Assembly: GCA_015680685.1 (NCBI GenBank)
Contig: MNCI01014376.1
Coordinates: forward strand, 147,573-211,572
Direction of reading: 5' to 3'
DNA from: Gnetum montanum
Lineage: Eukaryota; Streptophyta; Gnetopsida; Gnetales; Gnetaceae
DNA length: 64,000 nucleotides
Below the pieces are notes generated by a model, which saw only the letters and a list, made by a program, of their open reading frames with translations, ran no database searches and had not been told where the DNA came from. This document shows positions 1 to 9,562 of this stretch, one piece after another (the stretch's first letter is position 1; each line of letters begins with the position of its first letter). The position numbers were made by a program, and so were the translations under genes.

Positions 1-345
1 ACGCTCGGCGTATACGCCTGGCGTGCGAAAAAATAGTTACGCCAAGCGTATATGCCTGGCGTGCGAAAAAATAGTTACGCCAGGCGTATACGCTCGGCGT
101 ATGAAAAACAGTTACACTCGGCGTATACGCCCGGCGTACGAAAAACAGTTACGCCCGGCGTACGAAAAATAGTTACACCAGGCGTATACGCCCGGCGTAC
201 GAAAACGGTTGCTCGAACCCTAAAGCCCTATGCCGAAAAACAACGCACGCGGCGTCTACGCCGACATTACTCCCAAACCCTTCACGCTCAGCATATACGC
301 CAAAACCCTACGCTAACTGTACGCTGCAAAAACAGAAATAAAAAC
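1..345. repeat. GCGTATACGCC palindromic short repeats in antisense intron 1 of A
   Basis: Dense, imperfect copies of a palindromic unit close to GGCGTATACGCC, spaced by short A-rich segments. They lie in what would be intron 1 of the antisense gene of element A. Element B carries the related AGCGTATACGCT unit at the matching place (14100-14765). No protein should be read from the open frames here; they are made of the repeat. Confidence 0.75.
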
Positions 346-361
346 AGGGTTGAAAGCCTAC

Positions 362-492
362 CTGCTAGAAGATCCGGGCCACGCGGGGACGCTCGGGCGG
401 GGTAGACACTGCAGCATCGCCTGGCTCTCCTCTGCGAACGTCAGTTCAGGTCCTTTTTTCCCTCGGCGCTCTAGTTCTCTGCCTCTGCCCAT
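362..492 (-). CDS. Exon 1 of the antisense gene of A (partial gene)
   Basis: Exon 1 of the conserved antisense gene. It begins with ATG at 492 on the minus strand and ends at a GTAGGC splice donor just beyond 362. It is 131 nt long, the same as exon 1 of B, and has the same phase (two bases left over). It encodes a 43-residue start with the motif LTFAEES.AMLQCLPRP, nearly identical to that of B, and it has no stop. The other exons would lie to the left, outside the window. The close match to B over coding sequence, against strong divergence of the flanking repeats, supports a real exon. Its function is unknown. Confidence 0.65.
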
Positions 493-720
493 CTCGGCGT
501 GTACGCTGGGGTTCTTCCCAGCGTGTACGCTAGGGTTTCTTCTCGGCGTCTACGCTAGGGTTTCTTCTCGGCGTATACGCTGGGGTTTTCGCTTGGCGTC
601 TACGCTGGGGTTTTCGCTCGGCGTCTACGTTGGGGTTTTCACTCGGCGTCTACGCTGGGGTTACGCTCTTGGTTTACGCTCACGCTCCAAAAGTCAAATG
701 AAAAAATGACGCCCCCGCTT

Positions 721-732
721 CCTTTTTATAGC
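721..732 (-). promoter_or_regulatory. Candidate TATA box of the antisense gene of A
   Basis: Read on the minus strand this is GCTATAAAAAGG. It lies about 230 bases upstream of the exon 1 ATG at 492 and next to a GC-rich triplet-like stretch. B has CTATATATAG in the same context (13591). Position and conservation support a promoter independent of the LTR. Transcription itself is not shown. Confidence 0.5.
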
Positions 733-881
733 GCATTGATGCTAACGCTAACGCTGACGCCGCCGCCGCTGCCTCCGCGTTTCCCTTTTTCTTGCTTTTT
801 GTCTCGTTTTTCGTGCTTTTTCGAATTTGCTTTGAATTTTTCAAAAAAGATATAAAATTTATACACATAAACGACATAAAC

Positions 882-945
882 AACAAATTTCGGCATTAAA
901 CTGCCGTTCATTGCCCGGTAAGGCATTAAACTGCCGTTCGTCTAT
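882..945 (+). repeat. Array 2 of A (two units of the TAAACTGCC motif)
   Basis: Two copies of a unit containing GGCATTAAACTGCCGTTC, just upstream of pol. They match the longer array 2 of B (13136-13385) and point in the sense direction of the element. Confidence 0.65.
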
Positions 946-3900
946 CACGTTAAATCATTTTCATATCTGCATGCTAAAGATTGCCAAAAGACCTAAAACG
1001 ACCTCTGCTATCTTACCAGGCTCTCCATTTATTGACAGGAATTTGCCTAATGGATTGCAAGCGCTTGACCGAGCCGTTGGTCATTAATGGACCATATGGC
1101 GCAATTGAAAGGAGTATCGATGCGAATCTCGTTTATACGAGCTCATCAGCAAATGACTTTACGATAGCTTCAACACAGAAAATGGTTGACGAATATGAGG
1201 GAATGACAAAGTCCCTCGACATTGAAGCCGAAAACATTACCGAGGACCCTCTAACCGAGACACCTATCACTATGCCCAATGGGGAAACTAAAATCCTAAA
1301 ATTAAGTACATTACTAGAACCAAGTCTAGCTAGAGACATCGAAAACGTAATTAAGGACAACATGAAGGCATTTGCGTGGTCCTATACAGACATGCCCGGA
1401 TTAGACCCCCGTATCGTCCAGCACAACATCATCCTTGATCCAAAACTAAGGCCAGTAAAACAGAAAGCACGAAAGGTCAAACCCGAGGTGGCGTTAGCAG
1501 TTCGTAGTGAGATTACCAAGCTCTATCAAGCTGGTTTCATTAGGGCTGTTGATTACGCCGAATGGGTATCGAACATGGTTATAGTCCCAAAGAAGAACGG
1601 AAGTATCCGTCTTTGCATTGACTTCCGGGACCTGAACGTAGCAACCATAAAGGATGACTTCCCCTTACCTAGCATTAATCAACTAGTTGACTTAACTGCT
1701 GGGCACGCCCTATTATCCTTTATGGATGGGTTCTCAGGATATAACCAGATACGTATCAATCCGGAACACCAGCTCTAAACTACTTTCATGACACCTTGGG
1801 GAACCTTTTGTTATACGATGATGCCTTTTGGTCTCAAGAATGCTGGGGCCACGTATCAAAGAGCGATGACATATATTTTCAGCGATTACATCTTACACTC
1901 ACTCAATGATTACGTAGACGACATAGTGATCAAATAAAAATCGCCAGAACAACACGTACAAGATCTTGACTTAGTATTAAAACGTTATCTAAAATACGAG
2001 CTAAGGCTTAACCCGAAGAAATGCGTTTTCGGCGTAAAAACGGGCAAAATGCTTGGATTTGTAGCCTCAGAGGCAGGGATACGGGTAGACCCCGATAAGG
2101 TTAAGGCCATTACGAACCTAAAACCACCTAGCAATCTAACCGAACTCCGAGGGCTACAAGGGCGGTTGCAGTTCATTAGGAGGTTCATAGAAAATTTGAC
2201 GGGAAAACTTACACCTATGAACCACCTACTACGCAAAAATGCCCACTTTGAATGGACACCGCAGTGCCAAGAAGCATTTGACAACGTTAAAACAGCACTC
2301 ACTCGGTTACCCACCGTATTCCCACCCAAAGACGATAGGTCGTTTTGCATCTACCTGGCAACATCAGAATCATCAATCGCATCCATGTTGTGCCAAAAAC
2401 GAGATGACGGAATTGAGGTACCCGTATACTACCTGAGTCATGCAATGGTTGCCCATGAAAAGAGATACAATGATGTAGAAAAGTCATGCTTAGCTTTAGT
2501 TTTCTCTTTAAAGAAATGGCGACATTATCTTTTCCAAAATCGAGTTAACATAATTTGCAAAGATAATGTGCTCAGAGCTATAACCGGAAACATCTACGAA
2601 TCAAGCAGGATAGCCCGTTGGAAGGCAATCACAGCTGAGTTTGACCTACACCATGTAGCACAATCGTCAGTAAAAGGCCAAGCCATAGCAAATCAAATGA
2701 CCACATCACCAATGTATGATCCAGGTACAATAGAACCCGAATTCCCAGACGAGAATGTAAATATAATAGACACGGTGCCAGATGACTACGAGGCGGTTCT
2801 AAACTTCGATGGAGCATCCACCTCCTAAGGAGGAAGTGCTGCCGCTGTAATCACATACCCCTCTGGAGAAATTAAGCCTTTCGCCTATCGCTTCAATTTT
2901 CATTGTACTAACAACATAGCAGAGTATGAAGGTCTCCTCAGAGGTCTCGCGGCCGCATTAGCTTCGGACATTACACGGCTTGTAGTCAGAGGGGATTCAC
3001 AACTAGTCGTAAACCAAGTCACAGATGTCTATACGTGTAAAGCACAACACTTACAACCATACTGTGATTTGGCTAAGCACCTACTTAAACAATTCGAAAA
3101 GGTTGACGTCCAACATATCCCTAGGAACGACAATACCATTGCAGACGCCTTAGCAACCTTAGCTTTAAACATATCCCCTGACATGTTTCATGCACTACCG
3201 AGCTCCGTGACCAGCTGTGTCGAGCCCATAACCAACACTCTCGACGTACTTCCAATTGCATCTGTCAGTACAACACACGCTAATGAATGGTACGATGACG
3301 TAAAAGAATACCTTCTGCGCGGTGAAACGCCACAACATTTAACCAACGCGCAAAAGGATGCAGTACGCAAGCGTTCTAAGCAATACACATTAATAGGGGA
3401 TACATTGTGCCGCCGATCCTACGAAGGCATACTGCTAACATGCGTCAACAGCACCGAGGCCCAAACAATTGTTGAACAGGTGCACGACGGAATATGCGGG
3501 GGACACATCGCACCGAAGGCAATGGCAACCAAAATAAGACGCCTAGGCTACTATTGGCCGCACATGGAATACGACTGTCAGTCCAAGGTCAAAACATGTA
3601 GTGTATGCCAAAAACACGGTAATCTCATCCACATTCCACCAAACGAGTTGCACACAACACAAATCACATGGCCCTTCCAGAAGTGGGGACTGGACCTCAT
3701 CGGCCCAATAACACCTACATCTTCTGCCGGGCATAGCTTTATTATAACAGCGACTGAATACTTTACGAAATGGGTAGAGGCGGCGCCCCTTCGTAAAACT
3801 ACTTCTAAACAGGTATGCAACTTCATCCTCGAAAACATTGTAACCCGTTTTGGCATTCCCATGGCAATCATCACCGACAACGGGCCACAATTTAGTAGCG

Positions 3901-4526
3901 CCGAGACCAAAATGTTTTGCGATAGTCTAGGGATCAAGCACTCGTTTTCATCCCCTTACTACCCTCAGAGCAACGGGCAGGCAGAATCAACAAATAAGAC
4001 AATCATCACAGTACTCAAAAATATGCTTGCCCAGAGCAAACGAAGATGGCACGAACAACTGGTGTATGCGTTATGGGCATACCGTACCATGCACCGGACC
4101 TCGACAAGTAAAACTCCATATAGTCTTGTTTACGGTTCAGAAGCTGTTTTACCTTTAGAATTGCAGGTACCGTCTCTAAGGATCACGCTTTCCGGACTCC
4201 TCGACGACGAGCAAAACAATGATTTACGCATCATTGACTTGGATTCGGTGGAGGAGGAACGCATGCGTGCACTCGATCAGATTGAATGGTACCAGAGGTA
4301 ACAACGGCAACGACATCGACATGACATTCATAAGCACCCCATCAAAGAAGGAGACCTCGTGCTTAAAGTTGTTCGTGAACACCCAGATAAGTTCTCAGTC
4401 AACTGGGAAGGGCCTTATCTGGTCATTAAAGCATTCGACAATGGAGCGTTCAAACTAGCTGACATGGATGGAAAAGAATTTTCAAACCCAACGAATCACT
4501 CATTCCTAAAACCATTCTATACATGA
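946..4526 (+). pseudogene. pol: pol of A: RT, RNase H, archaeal-type RNase H, integrase
   Basis: A single reading frame runs from the first ATG (about 981) to the stop at 4524-4526, interrupted by in-frame stops at 1776, 1935, 2826 and 4299 and by no frameshift. Domain order: a short N-terminal region; RT with DFRDLNVATIKDDFPLP, FMDGFSGYNQ and the YVDD catalytic motif near 1914; a gypsy-type RNase H with NDVEKSCLALVF; a second RNase H starting LNFDGASTS with TNNIAEYEG, RGDSQLV and an ADALA tail; integrase with HHCC finger (GGHIAP, CSVC), the D,D,E signature around WGLDLIGP, ITDNGPQFSS and QSNGQAE; and a C-terminal NWEGPY module. The dual RNase H is typical of Tat lineage elements. It is one of the best preserved pol copies here but should not give full-length protein. 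Confidence 0.9.
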
Positions 4527-4539
4527 ATTCGAACTCAGG

Positions 4540-4885
4540 TACGCGCTAGTCCTGGAATCACGACTATAAACTGATACCACAGACTAGTCCTGGAATCACG
4601 ACTATAAACTAATACCATAGATTAGTCATGGGATCACGACTATAAACTGATACCACAGATTAGTCCTGGGATCACGACTATAAACTAATACCACAGATCA
4701 GTCCTGGGTTATGACTATAAATTAACACCACGGAGTCTGCTAAGACTATAAACTAGCTCGCCTCTTCATGGTCCGCTAAGACTCAAAACTGGCAACGCAA
4801 TGTCTGCCACGACGCTAAACGGGCAATGTCCGACGGGTTACGACACAAAACTAACCCATGATAGTCCGCTAAGACTATAAACTGG
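4540..4885 (+). repeat. Array 3 of A: ~35-bp degenerate tandem repeats between pol and LTR
   Basis: About nine units built on tagtcctggaatcacgac followed by TATAAACTGATACCACA, with degenerate units at the right end. The same motif family stands between pol and the LTR in every element here that can be checked. No open frame runs through it. Confidence 0.8.
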
Positions 4886-5079
4886 TGTGTTCATCTTCAA
4901 CTCCTCATCCCACAGCCATATTCATTCATCAGAATCATTGCATCCCTCATCAGCATTTTCGACATTCACATTCCATGCTCAGAATCACCCCAACATTTTT
5001 GTTCACCTGCAGTTGTTCAAATCTAAGCTCATTAATTCACTCATGGTTTTCTTGTCTCTTTGGAGTTGTGTTTGGAGGA
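4886..5079 (+). other. Spacer before the 3' LTR of A with polypurine tract candidate
   Basis: Non-coding sequence conserved with B (8816-9024, minus strand), ending in TTGTGTTTGGAGGA, directly before the TGACGCTC that opens the LTR. The short purine run GGAGGA is the best candidate polypurine tract. Confidence 0.45.
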
Positions 5080-5733
5080 TGACGCTCGGAACTTCTCGTA
5101 CAAGAGTGCGTTCCATCATAGGCAGCAAGAGGAGGCAATGTCCATTTGTCCACCTAGTAAGACTAAATCAAACTGTTAACCCGCACATTCCCATTCCCCG
5201 AAAACCTACTATCTGTTTACCAAGTTATGGCACGTGGCAAAACGTTACAGTAGTCGCAACGCGCAAAACGCAGTATTCGCGCATGAGTATAAGGACAAAG
5301 TTTAAAAAAAAAACAATACGTGCTCATGACAAAAGCAATCAAAAAAACATCATGTTGCATGGCTTTGGCACGTCGCTGACAGATTCCCCAAAGAAGGGAG
5401 CTATTCCTCCAAAGAATGCAAAACATCATCCCGTGGCTTTGGTAGTGACAACTGTTTCTCCTGGAAAACCACCAAGAGCACTGTTCCGCCAAAGAACGCA
5501 CATCACATGCTTGAGTTCCGAGTCTGCCGAAAGATGGCTATCGACAAGAACCGGCATGCCCCACACCTGAGCATTCCAACTCCCCAGCATGATCCCTTGG
5601 GCAGTCATCGATCCTCACAATCCCTTCCATCCTACCAGTTACCAATCTCGCCCTTTCAATCCTAGTCAATACTAAACACGGTGCGATGATGTCTAGTCAA
5701 GTGGCGAAGGGCAAAGCTTTTATCAAGTTGCTT

Positions 5734-5814
5734 GTGGTGTTTTGCGCTTCTTTGTCGACGCTTCTCGGGTCGATTCCTCCAAGCATCAACAAAGAGGGGC
5801 CAATGAAACACCAC
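5734..5814 (+). other. Conserved LTR hairpin (A)
   Basis: The left arm starts GTGGTGTTTTGCGCTTC and the right arm ends CCAATGAAACACCAC. The arms pair over about 27 and 31 bases around a loop containing TCTCGGGTCGATT. The longer arm carries an extra GGCC-containing bulge. The same asymmetric structure occurs in the LTRs of B, E, D and the second D-type LTR. Confidence 0.7.
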
Positions 5815-6970
5815 AAAAATCTTTGGGTTTAGCATCTGTCTGACAAGAAGCGGGTCCCCATGACCCACAGACGACTCTGGTTGCATTTGAAGCTATACAG
5901 GGCAATCTTGAGAATCGAACACCGGGTTTTCACTAAGTGCTGTGCCAGCGTCTACGCCCGGCGTCTACACCCAGCGTCTACGCCTGGTGTCTACGCCCAG
6001 CGTCTACGCCCAGCGTGTATGCCCGGCTCCGGCATACAGGCCCGGGTACGGCAGGTCCACGCACTCGACAACAGGGTCTCCAATGGCAACATGAAGATTA
6101 CACCGAAGAGCAAGGATTGAAGCAAGTGGACATCCTTCGGCGTATACGCCCAACATTCATCAGCATATACGTTGGGCGTATACGCCAGCATCTATCCGTC
6201 TACGCCCAGCGTATACGCCAGCCGGTTGTAACGTATACGCCCAGCGTATACCGTGTTTCTAAGTTGTAACGCCCGGTCTATACGCCACGTGTCTCCCTGT
6301 CCGATTTTCCTGGTAACCCTAGCTTTTCACATCCCCAGGGGCCGCAAAAAATTTACCAGAGCAGACCCAGAGCAATTACGCTGCAGAAACCCCCTTACGC
6401 TTACGCTTACGCTGGAAGTCCTGTATGCTGAGCACAGTCCGCGCTCCGCCTACCGTGTTAGCCGACCACATCCCTCCGTCCACCGGGGCTTTACGTCCGC
6501 CTTGTGTCCCTACACAACTGCGTTAGACCGGTGCACAACATTTTAACTCTATAATCTACTATTCACGCTTACTGCAAGTTCTTTTACAGTTTTACGTTAA
6601 TTTGGCCCACGCTCCGTTTACGCCTGCTTAACGTTTACGCTCCGTCAGCGTCCGTGTACGCCCACTGTTTACGCTGTTTGCATCTGTTCACGCCCTTTGC
6701 ACTTGTTTACGCTGTTTACGCCCGTATACGCTTACGCTGGGCCTACCTCTGTTTACACTGTTCACGTTCGAAGTTGTTCACGCTCCTCTACGCTTACGCT
6801 GTCTGTGCCTGTGTCGTCGTTTNTGAAGTTGTTCACGCTCCTCTACGCATACGCTGTCTGTGCCTGTGTCGTCGTTTACGCCCTGTTTTACACCATAACC
6901 CAGCGTATAACACTCCGATGGCGCTCGGGGAAGTCCTTGTTTGATCCGCGTGCGGACCATTCAAGGCACT

Positions 6971-7010
6971 CTGCCTTCGTCCACTCCAGCTCGTCCTCAA
7001 GTGGAGGCAG
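6971..7010 (+). other. U5 stem-loop (A)
   Basis: CTGCCTTC pairs with GTGGAGGCAG across a loop near the 3' end of the LTR. The arms and spacing are conserved in B (24062-24101) and E (59813-59855), where the stems are 8 to 9 bp. Confidence 0.55.
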
Positions 7011-7139
7011 GGTCGACTATGCTCGTCCGCTAATCTTTCGGTGCCCGTAACGTTCTAGCCTCGCACCGACAATTTCGGTCGGCACACATGGCGTGTTGAC
7101 TGGGTGCAAAAGAATGAAATGTTACAAGTGTATAATGTG

Positions 7140-7735
7140 CTGCATCTGTTGGGCATAGACCGTAGGCGTATACGCTGTGTCTGCTGGGTGTATATGTTGT
7201 GTCTGCTAGGTGTATATGCTGGGCATATACACTGAGCGTATACGCTGTGTCTGCTAGGCGTATACGCTGGGTATGCAGGATGTACATGCTCAGCATATAG
7301 ACTCCAGGATGCATGATGTCAACACCTGATGATTGCTCTGTTCATGTGAGTTGATGCTCTGTGCTAAGTCTTGCTCTGCAGTGCTATTTCCATGTCGTCT
7401 TTGGGGATTGCATGTCAGATGTATACATCAGTCGTATAGGCCGAGCATACTTATGAGGCATGTACACTGGGCGTATATGCTGTGGAGGTGAGCTTAGGCG
7501 TATACTCTGGGCATATACGCTGTGAATGTGAACTTGAGCATATACATTGAGCGTATACACTATAAATGTGAACTTGAGCATATACGCTCGGCGTATATGC
7601 TGAGAATGTGAACTTGAGCGTATACGCTGTGTGTATACGCTGTGGAGGTGAGCTTTGGCGTATACGCTGTGAATGTGAACTTGAGCGTATACGTTGGGCA
7701 TATACGTTGTGGCTACAAACTTGGGCGTATACGCT
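7140..7735. repeat. AGCGTATACGCT palindromic repeats in the 3' LTR of B
   Basis: Numerous copies of GGCGTATACGCTGTG and variants, alternating with a GAATGTGAACTTGAGCG spacer. The 5' LTR of B carries the same block at 24660-25170. They lie between the hairpin and the TATA box on the LTR map. Confidence 0.8.
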
Positions 7736-7953
7736 GGAAATGCATACTTAATAAAAACTAAGTATGTTGAGCTCCGAAGTTGCCATTTTTTATAGTAGAT
7801 GTTGTCGTGGTCATCAGTGGGTCCCAGGGAACTGCTCCTTATTGAGTTCGACTCCGCTTGAAGCTGTCTGTGGGGCCCTCAAGCTTTAGCCATGATGGGG
7901 AACATCATGACTTAGCTCGATTCTTATTTAAAAAGTACTAAGCTTAGAATTTT

Positions 7954-8034
7954 GTGGTGTTTAATTGGTCCCTCTTTGTTGATGCTTGGACTAATCGACC
8001 CGAGAAGCATCAACAAAGAAGTGCAAAACACAAC
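7954..8034 (-). other. Conserved LTR hairpin (B)
   Basis: Long arm GTGGTGTTTAATTGGTCCC onward and short arm ending GCAAAACACAAC, with a loop matching that of A (TTCTCGGGTCGATT on the minus strand). Confidence 0.7.
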
Positions 8035-8815
8035 AAGCAACTTGGTAGAAATATTGTCTGTTGGCACTTACCCAGATGTTATCACACTGCGTTCAGTAGT
8101 ACATGGGATTGTGGGAAAGGACGTTTGTAGCTAGATAGGGAAATGGAGATTGTGGGGATTGGGGATAGAGCAAGGGATTGCACATGGTGAAGGGGATGCA
8201 CTGGTGTGTATACGGGTCATGTTGATCCTTGTCAATAGCCATTGTTTAGCAGACTTGGAATCAAGACATGAGATGTACGTCCCTTGGCGGAACAAGACTC
8301 TTGTTCACTGTCCAAGGGGATTTTTTGGCAAAACCAAAGCCACGTGATGATGTGTTGCATTCTTTGGAGGAATAGGACCCTTGTTTAGTGTTTAGGGGGA
8401 GACTATTGGTGGAGAGACAAAGCCATGCAACGGGATGTTTCTTGAGCATTTGAGTCATGAGTACTTAGTTCCAAGACAACTGTCTTCCCACCTGGGTCTT
8501 GTATGGAAAGTGCCAAGGATCTTGTGTTTTGTTTTGGCATTTTTTTTATGTTTTTATGCTCATGCTCAAATGCCATGTTGTGGGTTGTAACCGCTTAAGA
8601 ATGGTGCAATATGCAATGGTATGTTCGATGTTTCAGGCTGTACTAAATGTGTTCGGGATGTAACCAAGTATAAGGTGTTGAGGGATAGGCGGGATATGAA
8701 ATGGGGGATGTACTAGTGAATGGTTTGATTTAGTCTTGTCACATATGCTGTGAACAACGTCTCACCTTTCTGCTTATGACAAAGTGTATTCTTGTACGAA
8801 CACCTCTGAGTGTCA

Positions 8816-9024
8816 TCCTGCAAACACAACTCCAAGAAGACAAGAAAACCATGAGTGAGTAAGAAAGCTTAGACTTAAACTGCTACTGATGAAATAAAGG
8901 CACCAGATGAGATTTCAGGCATTGTATATGAATGGCAGCAATGGCGTTAGGATTGACCGATTAGCAAGTGATGCAGTGATTCTGATGAAGTTTGAATGCA
9001 GCCACTGATTGAGGAACCAGAGAT
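8816..9024 (-). other. Spacer between array 3 and 3' LTR of B
   Basis: Non-coding. It aligns with 4886-5079 of A, including CTCACTCATGGTTTTCTTGTC and the purine run before the LTR. No gene seen. Confidence 0.45.
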
Positions 9025-9550
9025 GAAATTGCTAGTTTATAGTCTTATCAGACTATCATGGGTTAGTTTTATGTCATGACCCGTTGGACATTGCTTGTTT
9101 AGCATCATGGCAGACGGTACATTGCCAATTTTTAGTCTTGGCGGACCGTGAAGAGGCAAACCAATTTATAGTCTTAGTAGACTCTGGCGAGTGGAACTGT
9201 GGCAATTTATTGTCGTACCGGACAGGTGCTAGTTTATTGTCATTGCAGACACTATGTGGTATCAGTTTATCGTCATGATGCCAGGACGAGCTGTGACATC
9301 AGTTTTAAGTCATGATCCCAGGACTGTTCTATGGTATCAGTTTACCGTCATGATTCCAGGATGATGGTATCAATTTATAGTCATGATGCCAGGACTATCT
9401 TTGGTATCAATTTATAGTCGTGATGCCAGGACTCTTCTATGGTATCAGTTTACCGTCATGATTCCAGGACAATGGTATCAGTTTATAGTTGTAATGCCAG
9501 GACTATCTGTGGTATCAGTTTATAGTCGTGATGCCAGGACTCGAACGTAC
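9025..9550 (-). repeat. Array 3 of B
   Basis: Roughly fourteen degenerate units. Read on the minus strand, the best preserved are GTCCTGGCATCACGAC followed by TATAAACTGATACCA; units with TAAACTAGC appear toward the LTR. Same position and orientation relative to pol as in A. Confidence 0.8.
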
Positions 9551-9562
9551 CTAAGCTTGTAC

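Larger units (their letters stand above)
1..7087 (+). mobile_element. Element A: Tat/Ogre-like Ty3/gypsy retrotransposon, 5' part outside window
   Basis: The element is read in the + direction. Visible parts, in order: intron 1 and exon 1 of the antisense gene (minus strand), that gene's promoter region, two units of the sense-oriented motif array, the complete pol region, the array between pol and LTR, and a 3' LTR ending in CA near 7087. The sequence after 7087 is the interior of the LTR of element B, so A appears inserted into B. Its left half, including gag and protease, lies outside the window. It is closely related to B in LTR, pol and antisense exon 1. Confidence 0.8.
5080..7087 (+). 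repeat. 3' LTR of element A (~2.0 kb)
   Basis: It begins TGACGCTCGG after a purine run and ends GGCACA. Internal order: a degenerate direct repeat (5390-5520), a hairpin (5734-5814), GCGTATACGC repeats (5940-6260), a transcribed-region-like segment, a U5 stem-loop (6971-7010) and the terminal CA. Start and end are set by alignment with the LTRs of B and E. I saw no convincing TATA box at the place where B has one. No gene is present in this stretch. Confidence 0.75.
7088..8815 (-). repeat. 3' LTR of B (truncated at its 3' end by A)
   Basis: On the minus strand it starts TGACACTCAG at 8815, after GTTTGCAGGA, and runs to 7088, where A is inserted. It lacks about 620 bases present in the 5' copy (23986-24605). 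It contains the hairpin at 7954-8034 and AGCGTATACGCT-type repeats at 7140-7735. Open frames inside it are short and not conserved. Confidence 0.75.

Noticed and set aside
52-405. Open frame of 117 codons on the + strand at the left end
   Set aside because: It is a translation of the GCGTATACGCC repeats and overlaps antisense exon 1; there is no conservation as protein.
4885-5570. Overlapping open frames after pol of A, up to 227 codons
   Set aside because: They cross the pol/LTR spacer and the LTR start, and have no counterpart in B or E.
7384-7701. Open frame with repeated SVYAQVHIH peptides
   Set aside because: Pure product of the AGCGTATACGCT repeat in the LTR.
7140-7735. Palindromic repeats as a satellite or centromere array
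   Set aside because: They are limited to defined parts of the elements and do not form long uniform arrays.
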